From Akkermansia muciniphila (GTDB lineage: Bacteria; Verrucomicrobiota; Kiritimatiellia; RFP12; JAAYNR01): a stretch of 39,734 nucleotides of DNA. The translations under genes were made by a program, and so were the position numbers. Where the stretch lies: positions 1-39,734 of the forward strand of contig CAMBQN010000024.1 in assembly GCA_945870025.1 (NCBI GenBank), in the 5' to 3' direction. This document shows, one piece after another, positions 9,417 through 16,204 of this stretch. How positions within the stretch are numbered: position 1 is the stretch's first letter; each line of letters starts with the position of its first letter. The notes below the pieces were generated by a model. That model was not told the DNA's origin and did no database searches. It was given only the letters and a program-made list of their open reading frames with translations.

Positions 9417-10793
9417 CTACTCTGCAAACACATACACCGTCGGCAGGACTTTATGCACCCGTCGCACGCCATCCATGAAGACCGAGAGCGGCGCGTCCGC
9501 TGGGGCAAAGACGAGCAACACGCCCTGCCCCGGGCCCAGTTTCTCGACATGCTCAGCCAACTCGCCCCAATTCTGCAGCGGGTATGGCCGGACGGTGAGC
9601 TTCGGATCCAGACTCGACTCGTCGCTCCAGTCTTCATGAACCTGGACAAAGGTTTTCCGCCACCCAGTCTCGCCGTCGCGCTCGATCCGCAATTCGTACG
9701 GCTGCATCAGCCGTTTATCCCGCGCACGCCATTCCTGCTTCGGCTGATACGCCTTGTAATAGATCTGGCCGTCGGGCGGGCCGTCCACGCGGATGCCGTC
9801 CTCGCCCTCGATGGCGGCAATCACGGGGGTCAGCTCGGTCATGGACTTTACGGTCAGCCGGTCATCAAACCGCAACGCCACATGCGGCTCGCGCCCCGAC
9901 TGGACCAGTTTCATCAATCCCTTCACCGCCTCATCCGTCACATTGGTCGTCACGCCGTCGTTCGGCGCGCGTCGCACCCATTCGAGGTCTGCGATTCCGG
10001 AGGGAGGCTTGTCCAGACCCGCGCGCGGCTGCACCGTCAATTCGACCGGCGCCACCCGCGGCGGCGCGTCCGCCGCTCGCTCAGGCCGGAGAATGAGGCA
10101 CCACAGCGACTCTTTGTCCATCACTCCGGGTTCGATCACATAACGTCCATAAGCCGCGTTTTGTGAAATCAGACGCGGCGCATCGAGCACCGTCGCGGGT
10201 TCATTGTACGTGGAAACGACCGAACCGGGGTCCGGGGCATCCGCCTCGCAGGTGCCGTCCTCGCGCCACACCGATCCCACGTAAATGAAAGCATTGGACA
10301 TCCCCTTCCCCGTCTGCTGGTCGGACACAAACGCGCCGATCGGACGCTCCGGGCCGCCCGCAAACGGCCGCACTGCGAGCAAAACTCGTTCACCACGGGG
10401 CCAGAAACGGAATGCCTGCGGCTGTATCGGCCGGCCACGCGGCACCCCGATTGCCTCCAGCGCACGCGCCACATCGGAAGGTTTGGCGAGGAGCACGGCG
10501 AGCGATTCGTAGTCCTTTTCGCTGGTCTCGCCAACCACGATGAACTCGGGTTGATAGCGTACGCCCCGATCCCCCACCGCCTCGATGACGGCCGTCACCG
10601 TCCGCGCGGCCGTGTCGGCCACGACTCCGGGCCACACGCGCCGAGTCTTGGGCGCCTCTTTGAGTTGCGATTCCGTCCAGCGCTTGACCGCCTCTCGATT
10701 GGCCTCCCGACCCGATCCCGGACCGATCCTCTGTGCCTCTGCCGCACACGCGAACGTCATTCCGATCGCGAGCGCCCCAATTATCTGCCTCAT
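9417..10793 (-). CDS. Exported YdjY-like domain protein
   Basis: A 458-residue protein with a clear signal peptide (MRQIIGALAIGMTFACAAEA), so probably periplasmic or surface exposed. The block around residues 75-215, with FIVVGETSEKDYESLAVL and AFIYVGSVW followed by an acidic Gly-rich turn, resembles the YdjY family of uncharacterised proteins. The C-terminal half (about 330-458) has two short segments, VALRFDDRLTV and GVLLVFAPADAPLSVF, that could be strands of a repeated fold. I do not recognise a catalytic function. The start at 10793 has AAGGAG 7 bases upstream and places the signal peptide at the N-terminus. It sits between an aminotransferase and the PfkB kinase, all on the minus strand. 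Confidence 0.7.
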   Translation of the reverse strand: MRQIIGALAIGMTFACAAEAQRIGPGSGREANREAVKRWTESQLKEAPKTRRVWPGVVADTAARTVTAVIEAVGDRGVRYQPEFIVVGETSEKDYESLAVLLAKPSDVARALEAIGVPRGRPIQPQAFRFWPRGERVLLAVRPFAGGPERPIGAFVSDQQTGKGMSNAFIYVGSVWREDGTCEADAPDPGSVVSTYNEPATVLDAPRLISQNAAYGRYVIEPGVMDKESLWCLILRPERAADAPPRVAPVELTVQPRAGLDKPPSGIADLEWVRRAPNDGVTTNVTDEAVKGLMKLVQSGREPHVALRFDDRLTVKSMTELTPVIAAIEGEDGIRVDGPPDGQIYYKAYQPKQEWRARDKRLMQPYELRIERDGETGWRKTFVQVHEDWSDESSLDPKLTVRPYPLQNWGELAEHVEKLGPGQGVLLVFAPADAPLSVFMDGVRRVHKVLPTVYVFAE

Positions 10794-10893
10794 GCCATGC
10801 TCCTTCTCATTCACACACCCTTTATAACCTGACAACGGATTGTTATTACAGGCCGTCGTGAAACTCACGCGCTTTCCTCACTGTTCGTAACGG

Positions 10894-12081
10894 TCATGAA
10901 CGCATCGCGCGAACGAAGGCGTCCGCCGAGGCGGTGATGGTCTGAATCGGGACGGTGAAACTCAATCGGAAGTATCCAGGACACCCGAATCCTCTTCCGG
11001 GGACAGCCAGGATGTTCTGTTCCAACAGGCGCTTCACGCACGCCAGATCATCGCCGCCCGGCGCCTCGGCGAAGAAATAAAACGCCCCCTGCGGCAAGGC
11101 GAATCGAATGCCGGCCGCCCGTAAGACCCGCGCCATCTCGCGGCGGCGCGCGTCGTAAACCGTCACATCGACCTGCTCGTCCACCAGGTGCTCCACCAGC
11201 GCCTGACCGATCACCGGCGCGTTGACGAAACCGAGCGTCCGGTTGGTCATCACCACGGCGTCAAGCAGGGATTTGGCATCGGGCATCGCCGGATTCACCA
11301 GCAGGTAGCCCACCCGTTCGCCCGCCAACGCCAGACTCTTGGAAAACGAACCGACGACCACGGTGTAAGGCGTGAGCGGCAGAACCGGCGGCACCACCGC
11401 GCCGTCATACGCCAGCGCCCGGTACGGTTCGTCGCTGACGAGGAAGATCGGCCGCTCGCGGCCGGCGTTGGCCGCCGTGAGTACCTGCGCGAGCGCCTCC
11501 AGCGCTTCACGGGCATAGATGCATCCGGCGGGATTGTTGGGCGAATTGATCAGCACAACCCGTGTGCAGGGGCCGATCGCAGCCGCCAGCGCCGGAACAT
11601 CGATCTGAAAATCGGGCGGACGGGACTGAACCGGACGCAACACACCGCCGAAATGACCGCAATACGCGCCGTATTCGACAAAATAGGGGGCGGGCACGAT
11701 CACCTCATCGCCCGGTTCGAGCACCGCCCGGAAGAAGGCGGTCAGCGCGCCCGCTGCACCGCACGTCACCACGACATCAGACGCAGCCACCGGCGTGCAC
11801 TGCTCCTGCGACAGCTTGCGTGCGAGCGCAGCCCGCGTCGCCGGCCGACCGGCATTCGGACAATAACCCAGGCCCAGCGGCTTCACCGCCTGCTCCGCGA
11901 TCTGCAGCAACACCTCGCGCGTCCGAGCCGGTGCCGGCACGTCGGGATTGCCGAGGCTGAAATCGAAGACGTTTTCCGCGCCTACCTTCTGCTTCAATTC
12001 AATCCCGGCCTCAAACATACGCCGGATCCATGACGCTCCCGCCATCTGCTCGCGCACCGCCTGTGTCACCACTCCGCTCAT
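10894..12081 (-). CDS. Class I/II pyridoxal-phosphate aminotransferase
   Basis: A 395-residue cytoplasmic transaminase of fold type I, aspartate/aromatic-type subfamily. The PLP lysine is K248 in SFSKSLALAGER. Other family motifs are SPNNPAG near residue 180 (substrate-binding Asn), SDEPYR near 216 (PLP pyridine-nitrogen Asp), and RLSFTVP near the C-terminus (carboxylate-binding Arg). The amino donor is not determined by the motifs. A TrpR-family repressor ends 58 bases upstream on the same strand, so an aromatic amino-acid role is plausible but unproven. The start at 12081 has GGGAG 6 bases upstream; the frame is open to 12168 but would then overlap the repressor gene. Confidence 0.9.
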   Translation of the reverse strand: MSGVVTQAVREQMAGASWIRRMFEAGIELKQKVGAENVFDFSLGNPDVPAPARTREVLLQIAEQAVKPLGLGYCPNAGRPATRAALARKLSQEQCTPVAASDVVVTCGAAGALTAFFRAVLEPGDEVIVPAPYFVEYGAYCGHFGGVLRPVQSRPPDFQIDVPALAAAIGPCTRVVLINSPNNPAGCIYAREALEALAQVLTAANAGRERPIFLVSDEPYRALAYDGAVVPPVLPLTPYTVVVGSFSKSLALAGERVGYLLVNPAMPDAKSLLDAVVMTNRTLGFVNAPVIGQALVEHLVDEQVDVTVYDARRREMARVLRAAGIRFALPQGAFYFFAEAPGGDDLACVKRLLEQNILAVPGRGFGCPGYFRLSFTVPIQTITASADAFVRAMRS

Positions 12082-12139
12082 CCGTCGCTCCCGTGTTCCG
12101 TGTTCGACCCAACCAGCGCCCGGGTTGCCCGATCCCGAA

Positions 12140-12448
12140 TCATCCCTTCGCTGCATCCCCGTCCCCAAGCATCCGCACCGTCACCGATTTTCGGTTCTTC
12201 AAGATCTTGGAGCCGCGGGTAATTTTGCACAGGCTGATGCCCAGCTCATCGGCGATCTTACGCTGCGACATCCCCGTGCTGAGCTTTCTGAGCAACAGCC
12301 AGCGCAACGCCAGATCGCGCGTCTCTGCCGCCGTCAGGATCTCGTCGAAAAAGCGGCGCATCTCGGCGGCCGATCCAACCCGCGCGAATACGGAGGCGAT
12401 CGCCTGGACCGCCCCTTCGCCAACCGACCGATCAATCCGTTTGGGCAT
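12140..12448 (-). CDS. TrpR-family transcriptional repressor
   Basis: A 102-residue helical DNA-binding protein, close to the length of E. coli TrpR (108). The segment from about residue 40 matches TrpR by eye: TAAETRDLALRWLLLRKL for the paired helices, then SQRKIADELGIS and KITRGSKILK for the helix-turn-helix, compared with SQRELKNELGAG and TITRGSNSLK in TrpR. The tryptophan-contacting residues of TrpR cannot all be identified, so it may belong to the YerC/TrpR-like subgroup with another ligand. GAGGA lies 10 bases before the start. It lies 12 bases after tpx and 58 bases before the aminotransferase, suggesting one minus-strand transcript. No classical trp operator is visible. Confidence 0.82.
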   Translation of the reverse strand: MPKRIDRSVGEGAVQAIASVFARVGSAAEMRRFFDEILTAAETRDLALRWLLLRKLSTGMSQRKIADELGISLCKITRGSKILKNRKSVTVRMLGDGDAAKG

Positions 12449-12460
12449 CGTCCGGTGTCC

Positions 12461-12961
12461 TCACGCCAGGGCGCGCAGCGCCGCCGCATAATCAGGCTCC
12501 TGCGCAATGTCGGGCACCTGCTCGGCATACGTGACCGTACCCGCCGGGCTAATCACCAGAACAGCGCGCGAAAACAGTCCGCGCAACGGCCCGGCTGTGA
12601 CCGTCACGCCGTATGCCGTTCCAAATTCGGGGTTGCGGAAGGCGGACAGCGGCACGACGTGCTTCAGTCCCTCGGCCGCGCAGAAACGGCCCTGGGCAAA
12701 CGGCAGATCAGCCGAAACGCACAGCACCACCGTGTTGGCCTTCGCGCCGACGGCCTCGTTAAACCGCCGGACCGATGCCGCGCAAACCGGCGTGTCGATG
12801 CTCGGAAAAATGCTCAACACCACCGTCTTGCCAGCAAAATCGGCCAGCCGCGCATCGGAAAGATCACCTTTCACGAGCACAAAAGCTGGCGCACGGCTGC
12901 CGACAACCGGCAGGTTTCCGCTGATTGACACGGGATTTCCTTTGAACGTGACTGCTGCCAT
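12461..12961 (-). CDS. tpx: Thiol peroxidase (atypical 2-Cys peroxiredoxin)
   Basis: A 166-residue peroxidase that reduces H2O2 and alkyl hydroperoxides using thioredoxin. The peroxidatic Cys60 lies in SIDTPVCAASVRRF and the resolving Cys94 in SADLPFAQGRFC. Both match the Cys61/Cys95 pair of E. coli Tpx almost residue for residue, and the total length agrees. Lacking a signal peptide, it should be cytoplasmic, although some orthologues are periplasmic. The start at 12961 is preceded by AAAGGAG with 5-6 bases spacing; an in-frame extension to 13042 has no matching family sequence. It follows the NtrC-type regulator by 96 bases and precedes the TrpR-like gene by 12. Confidence 0.95.
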   Translation of the reverse strand: MAAVTFKGNPVSISGNLPVVGSRAPAFVLVKGDLSDARLADFAGKTVVLSIFPSIDTPVCAASVRRFNEAVGAKANTVVLCVSADLPFAQGRFCAAEGLKHVVPLSAFRNPEFGTAYGVTVTAGPLRGLFSRAVLVISPAGTVTYAEQVPDIAQEPDYAAALRALA

Positions 12962-13057
12962 GGGGTCTCCTTTTGCTTGTTGGTGACAAAAATCAGATAA
13001 CATGCGGCCATTATACCAAACGCCTGTAGACAAGGCCAGCATGCGCTGACAGAACGT

Positions 13058-14437
13058 TTATAGCAATCCCTGCTCGCGATAGGCGTGGAGCTTGCGGATC
13101 AGCGTGCGGCGGCTGATGCCCAGTTCGACCGCCGCTTGGGATCGGTTCTGCTGCTTGCTCGCCAGCACCGCCAAAATCCTGTCGCGCTCGATGTCGGCCA
13201 GCGCCCCGCCGCCGGCCGCGCGGGCCCGCGCCGGAGCGTGCCCCTTGACTGCGTCGCGGATATTGGGCGGCACGTCCCGCACGCCGAGGCGATCGCTATG
13301 CGCCAGCACCACCATCTTCTCAATCGTGTTGCGCAACTCGCGCACGTTCCCCGGCCAGGGGTAGGCCCCCAGCAGTTCTGCGGCCTCGGGCGTCATCCCG
13401 GCGATCACGCGGCCGTGCTTGTCGGCGTATTCACGGATAAACGCATCGCACAGCAGCGGAATATCGGCAGCCCGCTGGGCCAGCGTGGGAAGGTTGATGT
13501 CGACCACGTTCAGGCGAAAGTAGAGATCCTCCCGGAATTTCCCCTGCTTGACCCACTCCTCCAGATTACGGTTGGTCGCGGCGATCAGCCGGATGTCGAC
13601 CGACACCGTCTCTTCGCCGCCGACCCGCTCAAACGTGCGGGTCTCGAGCACCCGCAGGAGCTTGACCTGCAGACTGGCGTCAATTTCCGAGATCTCGTCC
13701 AAAAACAGCGTTCCGCCGTCGGCCTGTTCGAAGCGCCCCTTGCGCCGGGCGGTCGCGCCGGTGAACGCGCCCCGTTCGTGCCCGAACAATTCGCTCTCCA
13801 ACAGTGTCGGCGACAGCGCGGCGCAATGGACCGCCACAAACGGTCCGCGCGCGCGGCCGCTCAGCCGGTGGACGGCCTGGGCGACCAGCTCCTTGCCGGT
13901 CCCGCTGGCGCCGCGAACCAGAACGGTCGCCTGCGTGGGCGCGGCCTGGCGGATGAGGTCAAACACATGCCGCATCTCGGGCGCCTGCCCGATGATCCGC
14001 TCCATGCCGTATTTGTCGTCGAGCCTCCCCTCGAGTTCCTCGACCCGCGCCTCCATCGCCCGCGATTGCAGCGCGCGTTCGAGCACCACCTCCAGATGAT
14101 CGAGGTTGACCGGCTTGGTGAGAAAATCGTAGGCGCCCTGCTTCATCGCCTCGACCGCCGTCTCGACGGAGCCGTAAGCCGTGAGCAGCAGACACACCAC
14201 GTCGGGATACCGCGCCTGCACGCGGCGCAGGAGTTCCATCCCGTCCATCCCCGGCATGCGCAGGTCGGCGAGCATCACGTCAACACCGCCACGGGCCAGC
14301 TCCTCCATGGCCCGCGGCGCGCTTTCGGCCTGCCGCACGTCGTAGAGCCGCCGCAAGGCCCGCTCCAGCCCCTCGCGCGTATTCTTGTCGTCATCCACCA
14401 CCAGCACCAACGGCCGGCGATTTGTCTTTGCGTCCAT
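13058..14437 (-). CDS. Sigma-54-dependent response regulator (NtrC/AtoC type)
   Basis: A 459-residue regulator with three domains. The receiver (1-120) has acidic DDD at 15-17, phosphoacceptor D58 and K108. A sigma-54 AAA+ domain (about 150-380) has Walker A GASGTGKE, the sigma-54 contact loop GAFTGA, Walker B TLFLDEIS and the arginine-finger region FREDLYFRLNV. A C-terminal Fis-type helix-turn-helix (about 420-457) contains SQAAVELGISRRTLIRKL. The intact GAFTGA loop shows it can remodel sigma-54 RNA polymerase. GGGAGG lies 9 bases before the start at 14437. It follows its probable cognate histidine kinase by 45 bases, the gap being filled by a heptamer repeat. Target promoters are not evident in the window. 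Confidence 0.95.
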   Translation of the reverse strand: MDAKTNRRPLVLVVDDDKNTREGLERALRRLYDVRQAESAPRAMEELARGGVDVMLADLRMPGMDGMELLRRVQARYPDVVCLLLTAYGSVETAVEAMKQGAYDFLTKPVNLDHLEVVLERALQSRAMEARVEELEGRLDDKYGMERIIGQAPEMRHVFDLIRQAAPTQATVLVRGASGTGKELVAQAVHRLSGRARGPFVAVHCAALSPTLLESELFGHERGAFTGATARRKGRFEQADGGTLFLDEISEIDASLQVKLLRVLETRTFERVGGEETVSVDIRLIAATNRNLEEWVKQGKFREDLYFRLNVVDINLPTLAQRAADIPLLCDAFIREYADKHGRVIAGMTPEAAELLGAYPWPGNVRELRNTIEKMVVLAHSDRLGVRDVPPNIRDAVKGHAPARARAAGGGALADIERDRILAVLASKQQNRSQAAVELGISRRTLIRKLHAYREQGLL

Positions 14438-14453
14438 GGCATGCGCCTCCCAC

Positions 14454-14474
14454 TGAACACTGAACACTGAACAC
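14454..14474. repeat. Three tandem TGAACAC heptamers
   Basis: Three perfect copies of TGAACAC fill most of the 45-bp gap between the histidine kinase stop and the regulator start. Closely related heptamers (TGAAACC/TGAACAC) recur at 32090-32117 in an unrelated spacer. Confidence 0.7.
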
Positions 14475-14482
14475 TATCTTCC

Positions 14483-15679
14483 CTACCCCTTCTCCGCCGT
14501 CGTGCTCAGCATCCGTATGCGCCGCGAAGCCCGCGGGAGCATAATCCGAAAACAGCTTCCCTCGCCGGGTCGGCTGGCCACCTCGATCTGCCCGCCATGC
14601 TCCTGAACAATTCGTTGCACGATCATCAGGCCAAGCCCGTTTCCATTCGCCTTAGTTGTCTGATACGGCTGGAACAGCCGGCCCATCTGCTCGGGGCCGA
14701 AGCCCACGCCCGTATCGAGGAACGCAACCTCCAGCCAGACGTCGGAGGCCTGCATGGCGATTTTGAGGCTTCCGCCGTCGGGCATCGCCTCCAAGGCATT
14801 CTTGATGAGATTGAAAAAGACCTGCTTGATCTGGTGCCGGTCGATCTGGACCTTGGGGACCTCGCCGGGAAATTCAACGGCGACGTCGATGCGCCGGTTT
14901 TCGATCTCGGTTTTCATGAGGCGCAAGGTCTCCTGAAGCAGATCGGCGACATCGCCCGCAGCGAAGACCGGTTTCTGCGGCCGGACAGCACGGAGAAACT
15001 GCGTGATGATCGTGTCGAGCCGGCCCACCTCGTTGCGCGCCACATCGACCAGGTCGCCGAACTCGTCACGCGACTGTTCAGGAAGGGCCGCCACCGCACG
15101 CGACAGCAGTTGCAGATGGATATTCAGCGCATTGAGCGGGTTGCCGATCTCGTGCGCCACGCCGGCAGCGAGCAGCTTGACCGCGTTGGTGCGTTCGCTC
15201 TCCAGCGCCGTCGCCTCCTCCGCCCGGTCGCGCGTCACGTCGCGCAGGATGATCAAGACCGAAGGACCGGCCGCAACGGCGTCGCCGACGCCGCCCAGAT
15301 CGGGCAAGGGAACTGCGTAGAGGCTGAGATGCCGATGCTCGGGGTAGGCCACTTCAACCTCCCGCGTCACCATCCGCGACCATTCGTCCGCATCGGTGAT
15401 CCGCAGCAGGCGATCCCAATCGAGATCCCGCAGCAGCCGCATCACCGAACGACCACGCAATTTGGCGTACTCAAAACCAAGCATCTGCTCCGTCGCCCGG
15501 TTCGCGTAGAGAAGCCGCCCCTGACTGTCAACCGCCAAGACCCCCTCCTGGATCGACTGAAAGATCGCCTCCAGAAAACCACGCTCGTTCGCCAGCCGCA
15601 TGAAATGCGCCTGCAAACTCCCCGGATCGATCCGATCCAGCCGCGAAACCAATTTATCCAGAAATCCGCCAGCTTTCAC
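14483..15679 (-). CDS. PAS-domain sensor histidine kinase, NtrB-like
   Basis: A soluble sensor kinase of about 398 residues, probable partner of the NtrC-type regulator downstream. Residues about 37-150 form a PAS domain (EGVLAVDSQGRLLYANRATEQMLGF, split here as EGVLAVDSQGRLLYANR and TEQMLGF). The HisKA box has AAGVAHEIGNPLNAL with phosphorylated His near residue 176. The ATPase domain shows FFNLIKNALEAMPDG (N box), DTGVGFG (G1) and NGNGLGLMI (G2). No transmembrane segment is visible, so the signal is probably intracellular. The start is GTG. I prefer 15679, which has AGGGG 8 bases upstream; another in-frame GTG at 15685 sits directly against that purine tract. Confidence 0.92.
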   Translation of the reverse strand: MKAGGFLDKLVSRLDRIDPGSLQAHFMRLANERGFLEAIFQSIQEGVLAVDSQGRLLYANRATEQMLGFEYAKLRGRSVMRLLRDLDWDRLLRITDADEWSRMVTREVEVAYPEHRHLSLYAVPLPDLGGVGDAVAAGPSVLIILRDVTRDRAEEATALESERTNAVKLLAAGVAHEIGNPLNALNIHLQLLSRAVAALPEQSRDEFGDLVDVARNEVGRLDTIITQFLRAVRPQKPVFAAGDVADLLQETLRLMKTEIENRRIDVAVEFPGEVPKVQIDRHQIKQVFFNLIKNALEAMPDGGSLKIAMQASDVWLEVAFLDTGVGFGPEQMGRLFQPYQTTKANGNGLGLMIVQRIVQEHGGQIEVASRPGEGSCFRIMLPRASRRIRMLSTTAEKG

Positions 15680-15787
15680 TGTCACACCCCTTTCACAGTG
15701 TCAGAATGGCATACATCATAGCGGGTGATACCGCGCGATGCAATGGGAATGTAAGGGACTTTATCGTTGTCCCGATCCTTGTCCCGA

Positions 15788-15867
15788 TCGTCGTCGTCCT
15801 CGTCGTCGTCCTCCTACTCGATTGTCTGGCCGGTGGAAAAATCTTTCGAGGACGAGGACGAGGACGA
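15788..15867. repeat. Imperfect inverted repeat of TCGTCCTC-type units
   Basis: TCGTCGTCGTCCTCGTCGTC (start of 15788-15814) is mirrored by GAGGACGAGGACGAGGACGA at 15848-15867, with a 33-base loop. Both arms are built of short CGTCCT/AGGACG units, so they may have expanded by slippage and could pair as a long stem. Confidence 0.6.
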
Positions 15868-15928
15868 TTACGAGAATACGTCACCGAACTTACGACCCAG
15901 AGTGCTAAGCGAGCCTCGAAAAAAGAAC

Positions 15929-15996
15929 GTGATGACCCAGTGACGCCCGGATCAGCGCCATCCCGGCGTCAGCGGGTCACGCGGTCACTGCGTCAC
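15929..15996. repeat. GTGAC-type octamer repeats with inverted partner
   Basis: On the minus strand, 15996-15965 reads as four degenerate octamers GTGACGCA, GTGACCGC, GTGACCCG, CTGACGCC. The plus-strand segment 15929-15947 (GTGATGACCCAGTGACGCC) is the inverted partner of 15965-15980. Function unknown. Confidence 0.55.
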
Positions 15997-16143
15997 GATC
16001 ACCACCGCCCGCCCTGACGCGACGGGGACATCGCGTCTACCTCGCTTCGCGCTGACCCATTGGCCTGCGGCGCGGCGGGGACGCCGCCGCCCGCGCAGAG
16101 CGCCCACCCCGATCACCGATAACTTCCGTCTCCCTTTTTTGGA

Positions 16144-16204
16144 TGGCCACAAAAAGCACAAAAGACACAAAAGCGTTTTGTGATTTATGTGCCTATTGTG
16201 GCCA
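16144..16204. repeat. 61-bp palindromic element (TGGCCACAA type)
   Basis: The left arm (16144-16172) begins TGGCCACAA and ends ACACAAAA. The right arm (16176-16204), read on the other strand, matches it at 24 of 29 positions, with a 3-base loop GCG. The perfect outer ends (TGGCCACAA) and AT-rich inner parts contrast with the GC-rich surroundings. The element overlaps the 3' end of the heparinase-like gene and may also act as its terminator hairpin. It looks like a non-autonomous palindromic insertion. Confidence 0.65.

Larger units (their letters stand above)
15686..16143. other. Non-coding, repeat-rich intergenic region
   Basis: About 460 bases with no supportable gene. The region contains, in order: a GTC/CTC triplet-like inverted repeat (15788-15867), tandem GTGAC-type octamers with an inverted partner (15929-15996), a GC-rich stretch (GCGGCGCGGCGGGGACGCCG near 16068), and then the palindrome at 16144. 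Upstream promoter elements of the histidine kinase should lie at its left end, but I cannot assign them. Confidence 0.6.

Noticed and set aside
13085..14470. 461-codon plus-strand frame opposite the NtrC-type regulator
   Set aside because: It covers exactly the regulator with all its motifs on the other strand; the translation is low-complexity and unlike any family I know.
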